Positions 6,228 through 16,232 of a DNA stretch of 32,344 bases are shown piece after piece (position 1 is the first letter of the stretch; each line of letters opens with the position of its first letter). Source of the stretch: Deltaproteobacteria bacterium (GTDB taxonomy: Bacteria > Desulfobacterota > Desulfobulbia > Desulfobulbales > Desulfobulbaceae); contig JAJRQC010000067.1 of NCBI GenBank assembly GCA_024280455.1, positions 1 to 32,344 on the forward strand. The letters are read 5' to 3'. The notes below the pieces were generated by a model, which did not search any database, was not told where the DNA came from, and saw only the letters and a list, made by a program, of their open reading frames with translations. A program made the translations under genes and the position numbers.

Positions 6228-8024
6228 TTATGGATGGAACGGGAAAACTATCGGGGTGAGAAGAACGGTAATCACCCCGACCAGCAGGGAGAGCGGAACC
6301 CCGATCTTGACGAAATCACCAAAGCTGTATTCTCCAGGGCCATAGACCATCAGGTTAGTCTGATAACTGACCGGAGAGATAAAACTGCAGGAGGCGCCAA
6401 CCATAACGGTAATGGCAAAGGGCATGAAACTGACTCCGAGATTTTCCGCTATGGTCAGGGCAATGGGAAACATGAACACAGCGGAGGCGACGTTGGTTAC
6501 CATGGCATCCATGGCAATACAGCCGAGGAAAACCACGGCCAGGGCAAGGTAGACGTTATCTCCACCCAGGGCTCCTAGAAAGTTGCCGATCACATCCGAC
6601 AGACCGCTGGCCGTGACTGCAGATTCCAGGCCCATGGCCGAGGCAATGACGATCAGGGTCGCAAAATCCACCGATTTTCCGGCGCTTTTCAGGTCCATGC
6701 AGCCGCTGAGCAGCATGGCACCGGCGGCAAGCAGAGCGGCGTTGAGCATGGAAAACCAGCCCAGGGTAACGGTGACTACCATGGCCATGGTTATCAGCGT
6801 CGCCAGGACCGCCTTGTCGGTCCGCTGGATGCGTGCTCCGCGCAGCTTTTTGGTCATGAAAAATTCAGTTTCATTCCGGTTGCGATAGAAAAAAGGATCA
6901 CGGACTTCAAGCAGGGCGACATCTCCAACCTGGATAACTGCATTTTCAAGGGGATAATCCATGGCCGCTCCTTCCCTGGCCATACCCACCAGCCAGACCT
7001 CAAATTCACGATCTTCCCGTTTAAGATCACCTATCCGCTGGCCAAGAAAAGTGTTTTTTTCCGAAACCGCAACTTCAACCAGATGGTGACGATAGCGGTT
7101 GGATTTTACCTTTTTGGTGGCATAGAGCGGCATCAGGCCAATAGTGGCCCAGAGTGTTTTCGCACCATCGATATCAGCGGAAAATGCTATGTAGTCCTTT
7201 GGCCGAAGAATGGTGCTCGGATCGAATTCCAGTTTGTTGCGCTTTCTGAGCAGGCAGATGATGGAGAAACCTTCCGGGGATGCCAACCCGGCCTGTTCAA
7301 TTGTCTTGCCGGCCAGGGGGCCTTTCGGGTCGACCTGAAGTTCAACGCGAAACAGGCGGCGTTCTGTTTGGGCAAGAACGCCGGTTTTGGCTGGGGATGC
7401 AGGCAGTAGCCACCTGGAAAAAAGCATCAGAAAACCGATACCGGCAATGGTGATCGGTACACCGATCCAGGAGAGATCAAACAGGCCGACCGGTTCCATA
7501 TGTATAGGGATATCCCCTCTGGCCAGCTGTTCTTCGATCAGCCCGGCAATGACCAGATTGGTTGCAGTGCCGATTAAGGTGCAGGTGCCGCCGAGGATAG
7601 AGGCGTAGGAGAGAGGGATGTACAGTTTCTTGGCATCAAGGCCGCAAGATCTGGAAAGGTCGCGGATGACCGGGATCATCATGGCTACCAGCGGGGTGTT
7701 ATTGAGAAATGCCGAGCCAAAGGCGATGCTGGGTAGAATTTTAATCTGGGCCATAATGACGGATTTGGGGCGACCGATAAGCTTTTCACTCAGGATCGAG
7801 ATCGCCCCGGTGGAGTACATGCCTGCAGCTATCATGAACAGGGCGCCGATGGTCATAACCCCGGGGTTGTTGAACCCTTTGAGTGATGCTTCAAGCGGTG
7901 CCAGTTTGAACGTAATAGTCAGGGTCAAGGCTCCGATAAAGATTGCAGCAGGCGGCAGTTTGCTGAAAATCAGCAGGCCGAAGGTGAGGGCAAGGATGGC
8001 GATGGTCAGGTAAATTTCAAGCAT
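6228..8024 (-). CDS. SLC13/DASS-type permease with two RCK_C (TrkA-C) domains
   Basis: A 598-residue membrane transporter of the ion transporter superfamily, likely taking up sulfate, a dicarboxylate or a similar anion with Na+. The two halves carry the signature turns: Leu-Asn-Asn-Thr-Pro-Leu-Val-Ala and Gly-Thr-Ala-Thr-Asn-Leu-Val in the first, Val-Thr-Asn-Val-Ala-Ser and Ser-Tyr-Gln-Thr-Asn-Leu-Met-Val-Tyr-Gly-Pro-Gly in the second. Between them, about residues 220-395, are two soluble RCK_C modules that usually bind a small regulatory ligand. This architecture is common for sulfate permeases in anaerobes. No strong ribosome site is visible before ATG 8024. The substrate cannot be fixed by sequence; it stands alone. 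Confidence 0.9.
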   Translation of the reverse strand: MLEIYLTIAILALTFGLLIFSKLPPAAIFIGALTLTITFKLAPLEASLKGFNNPGVMTIGALFMIAAGMYSTGAISILSEKLIGRPKSVIMAQIKILPSIAFGSAFLNNTPLVAMMIPVIRDLSRSCGLDAKKLYIPLSYASILGGTCTLIGTATNLVIAGLIEEQLARGDIPIHMEPVGLFDLSWIGVPITIAGIGFLMLFSRWLLPASPAKTGVLAQTERRLFRVELQVDPKGPLAGKTIEQAGLASPEGFSIICLLRKRNKLEFDPSTILRPKDYIAFSADIDGAKTLWATIGLMPLYATKKVKSNRYRHHLVEVAVSEKNTFLGQRIGDLKREDREFEVWLVGMAREGAAMDYPLENAVIQVGDVALLEVRDPFFYRNRNETEFFMTKKLRGARIQRTDKAVLATLITMAMVVTVTLGWFSMLNAALLAAGAMLLSGCMDLKSAGKSVDFATLIVIASAMGLESAVTASGLSDVIGNFLGALGGDNVYLALAVVFLGCIAMDAMVTNVASAVFMFPIALTIAENLGVSFMPFAITVMVGASCSFISPVSYQTNLMVYGPGEYSFGDFVKIGVPLSLLVGVITVLLTPIVFPFHP

Positions 8025-8312
8025 GATTATGAAGAATTCGGCTGGACTTTCGTTTGAGTTTTTGTCTATGATACTTCGGGAATTGTTAAAGAGAATTATT
8101 TATATATGTACCCGTAATTATTTTATACGACAACATTTTTAATGTTCATGTCGGGGCATAATTCCTGCCGCAACACAGGTTGGGAATATTTGCCGCCTGT
8201 CGGCTGTATCGTATCGTTTTCCGGCGGTACGGTGGAAGGCTTTCATGTGGCCGGAGGGCAGTGGCAACATTCAGATCGCCGAGATGGCGTGTTCTTCTTA
8301 ATGGTTGAAACG

Positions 8313-8328
8313 GCATAGTACACTATGC
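8313..8328. promoter_or_regulatory. Palindrome upstream of the broken mscS
   Basis: GCATAGT-AC-ACTATGC is a perfect inverted repeat with 7-bp arms, ending 42 bp before the ATG at 8371. It could be an operator or a short leader hairpin. The 8025-8370 gap otherwise shows no recognisable element except a purine-rich run ending in AAAGGAG, the ribosome site. Confidence 0.35.
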
Positions 8329-8370
8329 GTGAGAATAAAAAAGAAAGAAAAAAAAAGAAAGGAGATTGTT

Positions 8371-9187
8371 ATGCAATTGAAAATTCGGAACAATATTTTT
8401 GTATCGTCTATCTTGACAGTCTGTTGCATCTCCACCACGGCTGTAACTCTTTATGCGGCGGATGCGAAGGGGGCGGCAGCCAAGGGTGTGGAGCAGGCCT
8501 CTCAGGCTGCAGACTCGGTTAAACTGCAGGAAGCATTAAATCCTGATACCTATACCCATTACGCCCAACTCGGCAAAGACTGGCTTTTTACCAACGGCCC
8601 CGGGTTACTTGTCGCCCTGATCATTCTGGTTGTCGGTCGGTGGCTGGTAATGTGGTTGGCATCCCTCGGTAGAAAAGCGATGGCAAAAGGAGGTGTTGAT
8701 GAAACCCTGAGTCGTTTTCTGGGTAAGCTTATCTATTATGTTCTACTCACTGCTGTAGTCATTGCCGCCGCTGATCAGGCGGGTATTAAAACCACCTCTT
8801 TTATTGCCATTCTCGGTGCCGCCGGTCTTGCTATCGCTCTTGCCCTGAAAGATTCACTGGCCAACTTTGCCTCCGGGGTCATGCTGATCCTGTTTCGGCC
8901 GTTCCAGGTTGGTGATGCCGTCACTGCCGGTGGGGTCACCGGCAAAGTCCAGCAGGTCGATATTTTCAGCACCATCATTCTCTCCCCTGATAACAAGAAA
9001 TTCATCATCCCCAACAGTACCATTACCGCCGGAGTCATTACCCAACATCAATGCCGATCCGATCCATAGAGTCGATCTGGTTATCGGAATCGGTTATGAT
9101 GACGATATCCGACTGGCGAAGACGACTTTTGAAGATCTTGTCAGAGCTGATGAATGGACTCTTGATGATCCGGGGCACCGACCATAG
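8371..9187 (+). pseudogene. MscS-family mechanosensitive channel, frameshifted and truncated
   Basis: The start at 8371 has AAAGGAG upstream and opens a signal-peptide-like segment ending near Tyr-Ala-Ala-Asp-Ala. The pore helix (Gly-Ala-Ala-Gly-Leu-Ala-Ile-Ala-Leu-Ala-Leu-Lys-Asp) and the beta domain through Ile-Pro-Asn-Ser-Thr-Ile-Thr are typical MscS. At the C run 9041-9043 the frame breaks and stops at 9069. Removing one C restores Val-Ile-Thr-Asn-Ile-Asn-Ala-Asp-Pro...Arg-Val-Asp-Leu-Val-Ile-Gly, the expected family continuation, up to Asp-Asp-Pro-Gly near 9175. There a second break and a stop (9185-9187) follow, and only scraps of the C-terminal domain can be traced further. Two or more lesions make a true pseudogene likely. 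An intact larger MscS homologue lies at 16233-18629. Some 200 bp after it show nothing else. Confidence 0.8.
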
Positions 9188-9400
9188 CGTAACATCTTGC
9201 AATTCCGTGCTGTGCAAAAGGCGTTTTTGATTTTTTACGGATCCGTCAATAATGACCGTGTTGAAGAAAAATGTGAATTAGTTCTGTACTTTTTGCTGAC
9301 GATAGAGTTATTTTCCTTAAGTAGTATCATTTATCAATCTTAAATGTTTCTTTTTAAATTGTCTACACCTACAAATAAAGTTTCTGTAACCGGAGGAGAG

Positions 9401-10495
9401 ATGGTACGCGTACAAAAAACTTTTGCAGGGTCGCTGACTGTTTTGCTGGCAACAGCCTTGTTGCTGGTTGGCTGCAGTAAGGAAGAGGTGGTGGAGAAGT
9501 CGGAAGTCGTTCGTCCGGTCAAGATCATGACCGTCCAGGCTGGTACAGCCTCTTTCAGTCATGGGTTTCCCGGTAAGGTACGAGCATCCAGGCGCTCAGA
9601 ACTTTCATTCAAGGTCTCCGGTCCCCTGGTTTCCCTGCCGGTAGAAGAAGGACAGCACGTCAAGAAGGGTGATCTTGTCGCCCAGATCCAGAAGCGGGAC
9701 TTTCAGACCGCACTAGATGAGGCCAAGGCCCGTAACCTGGAAGCTGAAAAACAGTTTCGCCGTTATAAAGAGCTGTATGCCAAGAAACAGGTTTCCCGGG
9801 CCGATTATGATCGGTATCGGGCAGCCCGTGATGTTGCCAGGGCACAGCTTGAAGATGCGCGTAATGCTTTAAAGGATACTTCTCTTCTGGCTCCCTTTGA
9901 CGGGGTCATTTCCAAACGGTTTGTGGAAAATTTTCAAAAGGTGCAGGCCAATGAGCCCATTGTCAACCTGCAGGATATCACCCGTATTGAAATTCTGGTT
10001 AATGTGCCGGAACTGCTGATGGCTGAGCTCAGGGACCAAAAGAAGCTACAGATTCATGCCTCCTTCGAGACCATTCCCGGTAAAGAATTTCCCCTGACGG
10101 TCAAAGAGTTTTCAACCCAGGCCGACCCGGCAACCCAAACCTATCAGGTCGTTACGGTCATGGACCAGCCGGCAGAGGCAAATATCCTGCCCGGTATGAC
10201 GGCCATGGTCAAGGCGCAGGCAAGCCCCGCGGTTCATGACGCCGACCGGAATATACTTATTCCCGCCATTGCCGTCCTGGATGCCCCTGGCAATGAACCG
10301 TATGTCTGGCTGCTGGATAAGGAAAAATCAACGGTCCACAAGACCAGGGTAACCGTCGGTCGTCTGGAAGGATCGAAAAATATCTTTATCAAAGACGGAC
10401 TGAAAGACGGTGATATTGTCGTTATAGCGGGAATCATGCAGCTTGAAGAGGGCATGAAGGTTCGTCCCTGGGAAAAACAGCGAGAAGGAAAGTAA
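9401..10495 (+). CDS. RND efflux periplasmic adaptor lipoprotein (HlyD/MFP family)
   Basis: A 364-residue adaptor bridging an RND pump and an outer-membrane channel. The start at 9401 is preferred over an upstream in-frame ATG because GGAGG sits just before it and because it places a lipobox, Leu-Val-Gly-Cys25, correctly after a hydrophobic signal. The barrel-sandwich half (Gly-Gln-His-Val-Lys-Lys-Gly-Asp-Leu-Val-Ala-Gln-Ile) precedes an Ala/Arg-rich coiled-coil hairpin (about 80-140). The second half (Leu-Leu-Ala-Pro-Phe-Asp-Gly-Val-Ile) and beta-barrel domain follow. The length fits. It leads an operon: 9 bp separate it from the pump gene. No dedicated regulator is adjacent, so substrate and control are open. 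Confidence 0.92.
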   Translation: MVRVQKTFAGSLTVLLATALLLVGCSKEEVVEKSEVVRPVKIMTVQAGTASFSHGFPGKVRASRRSELSFKVSGPLVSLPVEEGQHVKKGDLVAQIQKRDFQTALDEAKARNLEAEKQFRRYKELYAKKQVSRADYDRYRAARDVARAQLEDARNALKDTSLLAPFDGVISKRFVENFQKVQANEPIVNLQDITRIEILVNVPELLMAELRDQKKLQIHASFETIPGKEFPLTVKEFSTQADPATQTYQVVTVMDQPAEANILPGMTAMVKAQASPAVHDADRNILIPAIAVLDAPGNEPYVWLLDKEKSTVHKTRVTVGRLEGSKNIFIKDGLKDGDIVVIAGIMQLEEGMKVRPWEKQREGK

Positions 10496-10504
10496 GGTAT
10501 TGTT

Positions 10505-13500
10505 ATGAATATCGCTGAATGGTCCATAAAAAAATCCGTTATCACCTGGACCATGACCGTGGTTATGCTGGTCCTGGGGTATTATTCCTACATGGGACTG
10601 CCCAGACTGGAAGATCCTGAATTTGCGATCAAGAATGCGGTCATTATCACCCCCTATCCCGGCGCCTCACCCAAGGAGGTCGAGGAAGAGGTCACGGAAT
10701 TGATTGAAAAGGCCTGCCAGGAACTGGGCCAGCTCAAACGGGTGGAATCCTATTCGGCCCGGGGCCTGTCCACGGTCAAAATAGAAATTAAGGACAAGTA
10801 TGACAAAAATGCCCTGCCTGCCGTCTGGGATGAGCTCCGTCGCAAGATTCTTGATGTGACGCCTCAGCTTCCTCCCGGGGCCGGTCCTCCCATTGTCAAT
10901 GACGCCTTTGGTGATGTGTTCGGCGTGTACATGGCCCTCACCGGCGAGGGCTATACCTTTGCTGAAATGAAGGATGTGGCCGAGCTGCTCAAGCGTGAAT
11001 TGCTGACCGTGCAGGACGTGAAAAAAGTTACGTTGTTCGGGGTCCAGAGCGAGGCGATTTACGTGGAGATGTCTCGTGCCAAGATGGCTGCGCTCGGCAT
11101 TACACAACAGGAGATTTTTGACGCCCTGCAGGCCAAGAATATGCCGGTGGATTCGGGCCGAATCAAGATTGGGCCGGAATACATGGCTATTAATCCCACC
11201 GGAGAGTTCAAGTCGGAAAAGGATTTCGGCGGCCTGTTTATTGCCGCCAAAGGCGGGCGGCTCGTCTATCTCAGAGACGTGGCCACCATCCGTCGTGACT
11301 ATGTAGATCCGCCGAAAAAACTGCTTCGGGTCAACGGAATTCCAGCGATCGGGATTGCCGTTTCAACGGTCCAGGGAGGAAACGCGGTCACCATGGGCAA
11401 TGGGGTACTGAAACGTATTGACGGGTTGATGGATCAGATCCCTCTGGGCATGGAACTGGTTGAGATATCCATGCAGTCCAAATCGGTAACCAAGGCGGTC
11501 AATGGTTTTATCATTAACCTGCTGGAAGCTGTTGCCATCGTGATCGTGGTTCTGCTGATCTTCATGGGGTTACGTTCCGCTCTTATTATCGGTTTTATTC
11601 TGGTGTTGACCATTGCCGCCACTTTTGTGGTCATGGGCTATTACCAGATAACTCTTGAGCGAATCTCTCTTGGTGCATTGATCATTGCGCTCGGCATGCT
11701 GGTGGATAACGCCATCGTGGTTGTGGATTCCATGAAGATGCGTATGCAGAAGGGAGAAGATGGACTTGCAGCTGCAAAAGCGGTGGTCGGTCAGAATTCC
11801 ATCCCGCTGCTTGGTGCCACCGCAGTTGCGGTGCTGGCCTTTGCCTCCATCGGCGGCATGACCAACTCCACCGGAGAGTACACCCGCTCTCTTTACTATG
11901 TCATCCTGATATCCCTCTCCCTGTCCTGGTTGACGGCAGTTACCATTACCCCGCTTATGACCAAGCAGTTTGTCCTCAGTAAAAAAGACAAACTCGTCAA
12001 AGAGGGTGACCATAAAGACCCCTATGGTAATACTTTCTATAAAGTATACCGGAGAATCCTTACCGGGGCGATCAAGGCCCGCTGGCTGACCATCGGTATA
12101 GTTGTCGGTTTGTTTGGTCTTTCTCTGTACGGGTTTGGTTTTGTGGAAAACCTGTTCTTTCCTGCGTCCACCAGCCCCATGTTCCAGGTAGAAGTTCAGT
12201 TTCGGGAAGGCAATCATATTCGGGAGACGGAAAAAGGCGTCAAGCAGATAGAAGACTACTTGATGAAAATTGACGGTGTCGAGCAGGTCGCTTCGGCCAT
12301 CGGCGGCGGCCACCCCCGCTTTATTCTCACCTATGATACCCCGGTGGAGGCAGCAGGTCAGTATGCGAATCTACTGGTAACAGTGACTGATTACCGGCTG
12401 ATCGACAAGCTCCAGCAACAGATACAGAATGATCTGGAAGAGATACTGCCTGATGCAATCGTCAATGTCAAAAAATTCAATCTGGGGCCGGCCCTGGGTG
12501 GTAAGATCCAGCTGCGGATCAACGGGCCCGATCCTGAAGTCATCCGGGCCATGGCTGAACAGGCTAAGAAGATTTTTCGAGAAGAGGGGGCAAAGGCCGT
12601 TCGTACGGAATGGGGCGATAAGGTCAAGATCCCGCAACCGGTACTGGCGGAAGATCGGGCCCGGAACCTCGGCATTACCCGGCCCATGCTGGCCACAGCC
12701 CTTCAGGCTAACTTCTCAGGAACTACCACTGGCCTCTATAGGGAGGGAATAGATCTGATCCCTATTATTGCCCGGGCTCCGCTGAATGAACGTTCCACCA
12801 TTGAGGATATGGAAGAACTGCAGGTTTACAGCCCGTCAGCCGGGCGGAATGTGCCAATCCTGCAGGTTATGAACGGCATTACAACTCAATGGGAAAATGC
12901 CAGGGTCTCCCGCTGGCACCGGCGGCCGATGATAAAAATTCATGCCGATCCGAGAACCGAGCTCCCGGCCCAGCTTTTTGCCCGGGTCAAACCGGAGATA
13001 GAACAGCTTCTAGGAGCTGATGTTGCCGCCTATCGCGGCACACCGCTTAAGGAAGGGGAACAATATACCGCCTCCACCATTTCTTTGAAATATGATGATG
13101 TCATCCCCCTCAAGGGCAAGCCCGGTTATTTTATTGCCTGGGGCGGCGAACTGGAGACATCGGCTGATTCCCAGAAGCAGCTGGCTGCAAATATTCCGGT
13201 TTATTTCGGCATGATGATTCTGGCGGTTATCTTTTTATTCAACGCCTTTCGTCAACCGCTCATTATCTGGCTGACCGTTCCCCTGTCGCTCATCGGCGTG
13301 ACTGCAGGCCTGTTACTTCTAAAGCAACCTTTCGGTTTCATGGCCCTGCTGGGGTTGATGAGCCTGTCGGGAATGCTGATAAAGAATGCCATTGTCCTTA
13401 TTGATCAGATTGATCTGAATATCAGGGAGGGAATGCCCGGGTTTGAAGCCATTGTCGATTCCGGGGTCTCAAGAATGCAACCGGTGATGATGGCGGCACT

Positions 13501-13648
13501 CACAACCATGATGGGGATGATCCCGCTGTTCACCGACGCCTTTTTCGTGGCCATGGCAGTCACCATTGTCTTCGGCCTCGGATTTGCCTCGGTTCTGACC
13601 CTTATTTTTGTCCCGGTTTTGTATGCGACTTTTTTCAAAATTAAATGA
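10505..13648 (+). CDS. RND multidrug-type efflux permease (AcrB superfamily)
   Basis: A 1047-residue inner-membrane proton-driven pump of normal RND length, with an N-terminal helix, two large periplasmic loops and two six-helix bundles. The TM4 proton-relay motif reads Leu-Gly-Met-Leu-Val-Asp-Asn-Ala-Ile-Val-Val-Val-Asp: the first Asp is kept and the second, Asp in AcrB, is Asn. The TM10 Lys is seen in Met-Leu-Ile-Lys-Asn-Ala-Ile-Val-Leu-Ile-Asp. The absence of a Gly-Ala-Val-type heavy-metal motif argues for the hydrophobe/amphiphile branch rather than CzcA. The gene sits between its adaptor and outer-membrane partner in one operon. Likely substrates are hydrophobic or amphipathic compounds, by family only. 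Confidence 0.95.
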   Translation: MNIAEWSIKKSVITWTMTVVMLVLGYYSYMGLPRLEDPEFAIKNAVIITPYPGASPKEVEEEVTELIEKACQELGQLKRVESYSARGLSTVKIEIKDKYDKNALPAVWDELRRKILDVTPQLPPGAGPPIVNDAFGDVFGVYMALTGEGYTFAEMKDVAELLKRELLTVQDVKKVTLFGVQSEAIYVEMSRAKMAALGITQQEIFDALQAKNMPVDSGRIKIGPEYMAINPTGEFKSEKDFGGLFIAAKGGRLVYLRDVATIRRDYVDPPKKLLRVNGIPAIGIAVSTVQGGNAVTMGNGVLKRIDGLMDQIPLGMELVEISMQSKSVTKAVNGFIINLLEAVAIVIVVLLIFMGLRSALIIGFILVLTIAATFVVMGYYQITLERISLGALIIALGMLVDNAIVVVDSMKMRMQKGEDGLAAAKAVVGQNSIPLLGATAVAVLAFASIGGMTNSTGEYTRSLYYVILISLSLSWLTAVTITPLMTKQFVLSKKDKLVKEGDHKDPYGNTFYKVYRRILTGAIKARWLTIGIVVGLFGLSLYGFGFVENLFFPASTSPMFQVEVQFREGNHIRETEKGVKQIEDYLMKIDGVEQVASAIGGGHPRFILTYDTPVEAAGQYANLLVTVTDYRLIDKLQQQIQNDLEEILPDAIVNVKKFNLGPALGGKIQLRINGPDPEVIRAMAEQAKKIFREEGAKAVRTEWGDKVKIPQPVLAEDRARNLGITRPMLATALQANFSGTTTGLYREGIDLIPIIARAPLNERSTIEDMEELQVYSPSAGRNVPILQVMNGITTQWENARVSRWHRRPMIKIHADPRTELPAQLFARVKPEIEQLLGADVAAYRGTPLKEGEQYTASTISLKYDDVIPLKGKPGYFIAWGGELETSADSQKQLAANIPVYFGMMILAVIFLFNAFRQPLIIWLTVPLSLIGVTAGLLLLKQPFGFMALLGLMSLSGMLIKNAIVLIDQIDLNIREGMPGFEAIVDSGVSRMQPVMMAALTTMMGMIPLFTDAFFVAMAVTIVFGLGFASVLTLIFVPVLYATFFKIK

Positions 13649-13672
13649 TTGTATTGTTATGTGGAGAAATCA

Positions 13673-16063
13673 ATGACGATTCGTCTACTTCGCCTCTGTT
13701 TATGCATTGTAGCCTTCAATACTCTGTTTCCGGCGGCCTCATTTTCCCAGTCGGAGGGGCTTCCCATTTACAATGTGGGCATTGTTACCGACGGCAGCAC
13801 GGCCGCGGATCTTGAAATTGTAGCCCTGTTTCAAAAAGAGATCCAAACTCTGGCTGAAGAAGAGTTTGTGGTCAATTTTCCGAAATCGATGGTCCTGTCC
13901 GGTGAGGATTCGGCAAAAGGGGTCAGTCGGGCCCTTGATCGTCTGTTTACCGATCCCGATACAGACCTTGTTCTTGCTCTGGGTGCCATTGCATCCAGAG
14001 AGGTGTTCCATAGAAAGCATCTGCCCAAGCCGGTGATCGCCCCCTATGTTGTGGACAGTGTTGTCCAGCAGTTGCCCCGGATTGATGACACCAGCGGCGT
14101 TACTAACCTGACCTACATCGACTCCATGTTCTATATGGACAGGGAACTCATGAGTTTTCAAAAGGTCGTTCCTTTTAAAAATCTGTCCATACTGCTTGAC
14201 CGGCGTGATGTTGCCGCCCTCCCGGAGCTTTCAAGATTTGTAAGAAAAATAGCCAATGAACACACCATGACCGTCAATCTGGTTGCGGCAGGCAGTTCGG
14301 CTCAAGAGACCCTTGCCGCCATCCCGGCCGGAACAGAGGCGGTTATGGTCGGCCCCCTGTATCATTTTTCCGATGAAGAAGACCGACGTCTGATCAAAGG
14401 ATTTATTGACCGACATCTGCCCAGCTATTCTATCTGGAGTCGTAAACAGGTGGAGAACGGACTGCTGGCCGGGGAGGTTCCAAGGGACATGCAGGAGAAT
14501 CTTGCCCGCAGGACGGCAGTTACGGTTCAGGATATTCTGCTTGGTGAGGCGGCCGAGACAATCACCGTTGCCTTTTCCCGGGGGTATGAACTCACTATTA
14601 ATATGGCCACGGCCCGGGCCCTTGACGTGTATCCAAGTCTGGCCACGATGACCGGTGCAAATCTCCTCAATGAGCAGCGCGCGGACATTCAAAGACGACT
14701 CACTCTACAGCAGGCCGTACAGGAGGCCCTGCAGGCCAATCTTGATCTGTCGTCTGCCAGGCGCCGGGTGATGGCAGGTGCTCATGCCGTTAACGAGGCC
14801 AGGTCCCCCCTGTTGCCTCAGATAGGCATTGCCACCGGTGCCAGGTCCATAGACGAGGATCGGGCCAGATTAGGTGGAGGTATGAGCCCGGAACGGGCCT
14901 GGACCGGAACTGTAGGCGGGTCTCAACAGATTTATTCGGAACGGAGCTGGGCTGCATATGCAGTGGAGCAGTATAACCAGACCGGCCGGGTAATGGATAA
15001 GGAGACCGTCCGCCTCGATGTCTTCTATGAGGCCTCTGTTGCCTATTTTAATGTCCTGCGGGCAAAGACCATTGAGCAACTGGTTAAAGATAACCTGAAG
15101 CTGACCAAGGCCAACCTGGATCGGGCCAGAATCAGGATGTCCACCGGGGTTGCCGGCCCGGATGAAGTGTATCGCTGGGAAACAAAATTTGCCACCGACA
15201 GAATCGATGTGCTGGCAAAAGAATCGGTGACCCTTGATGCTATGGAGGCATTGAACCGGATCCTGAATCGTCCTCTGCAGGAATTGTTCATTGCCGAAGA
15301 GACGGATCTCAGCGATCCGTTGCTCATTGTTGGCGATAAATTATTTTTTCAGCTGATGAACAATCCCAGGTATCTGCGTGCGTTCCGGAATTTTTCTGTT
15401 GAAGAGGCGTTGTCGTTTCGGCCTGAGCTCAAATTTATTGATGCGGCCATTGCGGCAAAGGCGCGGCAGAAAACCGCTGCCGGGCGTGAATTCTGGTTGC
15501 CCGATTTTACCGTTGAAGGTCAGGTTGAGCAGTATTTTTCAGAAGATGGCGCCGGTCAGCGCGGGGCTGTTCATGACGGACTTGATGACACCGACTGGCA
15601 GGTCGGTGTCTTTGCGCGGCTGCCGCTCTTTGAAGGCGGTCGCAAAAGTGCAGCCTTAAACAGAAACCAGGAAGAGCTGGCCCGGCTCAAGATTGATCGC
15701 CAGGCGACTGCTGAACGTGTTGCCCAGGACATGCTGAGGGCTCTGAACAGAACCAGAAGCTCGTACCCGGGCATCAGCCTTTCCCGTGAAGCTGCCGATT
15801 CTGCTGGTCGTAACCTGACATTGATTACCGATTCCTATGTTCAGGGGATCAAATCGATTATCGATCTGCTTGATGCCCAGAACCAATCCCTGGCCGCTGA
15901 TCAGGCCGCGGCCAATGCGGTGTATAATTTTCTTATCGATTTGATGGGGGTACAACGAGCCATGGGCTCATTTATTCTCTTTCAGCCCGAAAACGAACGT
16001 GATGCCTGGATGCAGCGGGCACAGCAGTATCTTCAGCACCCAGCACCGGTTGCAGCAAACTGA
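13673..16063 (+). CDS. TolC-family outer-membrane efflux protein fused to an N-terminal substrate-binding-like domain
   Basis: A 796-residue exported protein, nearly twice the length of TolC. The start at 13673 has GGAG 7 bases upstream and opens a signal peptide ending near Ala-Ala-Ser-Phe-Ser. Residues about 30-320 resemble ABC-type periplasmic substrate-binding proteins (PF04392-like): Tyr-Asn-Val-Gly-Ile-Val-Thr-Asp-Gly, then Val-Leu-Ala-Leu-Gly-Ala-Ile-Ala-Ser and Val-Met-Val-Gly-Pro-Leu-Tyr. From about residue 335 (Leu-Thr-Leu-Gln-Gln-Ala-Val-Gln-Glu-Ala-Leu) a complete TolC/OEP region with paired repeats runs to the end, including Pro-Leu-Phe-Glu-Gly-Gly-Arg. The gene starts 24 bp after the RND pump, completing a tripartite system. 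The role of the N-terminal domain is unknown; substrate sensing or docking is inference. Confidence 0.88.
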   Translation: MTIRLLRLCLCIVAFNTLFPAASFSQSEGLPIYNVGIVTDGSTAADLEIVALFQKEIQTLAEEEFVVNFPKSMVLSGEDSAKGVSRALDRLFTDPDTDLVLALGAIASREVFHRKHLPKPVIAPYVVDSVVQQLPRIDDTSGVTNLTYIDSMFYMDRELMSFQKVVPFKNLSILLDRRDVAALPELSRFVRKIANEHTMTVNLVAAGSSAQETLAAIPAGTEAVMVGPLYHFSDEEDRRLIKGFIDRHLPSYSIWSRKQVENGLLAGEVPRDMQENLARRTAVTVQDILLGEAAETITVAFSRGYELTINMATARALDVYPSLATMTGANLLNEQRADIQRRLTLQQAVQEALQANLDLSSARRRVMAGAHAVNEARSPLLPQIGIATGARSIDEDRARLGGGMSPERAWTGTVGGSQQIYSERSWAAYAVEQYNQTGRVMDKETVRLDVFYEASVAYFNVLRAKTIEQLVKDNLKLTKANLDRARIRMSTGVAGPDEVYRWETKFATDRIDVLAKESVTLDAMEALNRILNRPLQELFIAEETDLSDPLLIVGDKLFFQLMNNPRYLRAFRNFSVEEALSFRPELKFIDAAIAAKARQKTAAGREFWLPDFTVEGQVEQYFSEDGAGQRGAVHDGLDDTDWQVGVFARLPLFEGGRKSAALNRNQEELARLKIDRQATAERVAQDMLRALNRTRSSYPGISLSREAADSAGRNLTLITDSYVQGIKSIIDLLDAQNQSLAADQAAANAVYNFLIDLMGVQRAMGSFILFQPENERDAWMQRAQQYLQHPAPVAAN

Positions 16064-16232
16064 TTGCTCCGCATGCCTTCTTGCTGCACGGTTGGTTCAA
16101 TATGAGACGGCTCGTCTTTAATGCTCTCCCCGAGAACCTTCTGCAGGTTACCGGGGATTGTTTTTTGCGCTATTTGTCATGACTTGTTCCAATGTGGTTC
16201 CCTTTTCAGACTCTCTTCTCTTCAGGGCGGCT

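Noticed and set aside
11570-12313. 247-residue minus-strand frame inside the RND pump gene
   Set aside because: His/Gln-rich antisense shadow of transmembrane coding sequence.
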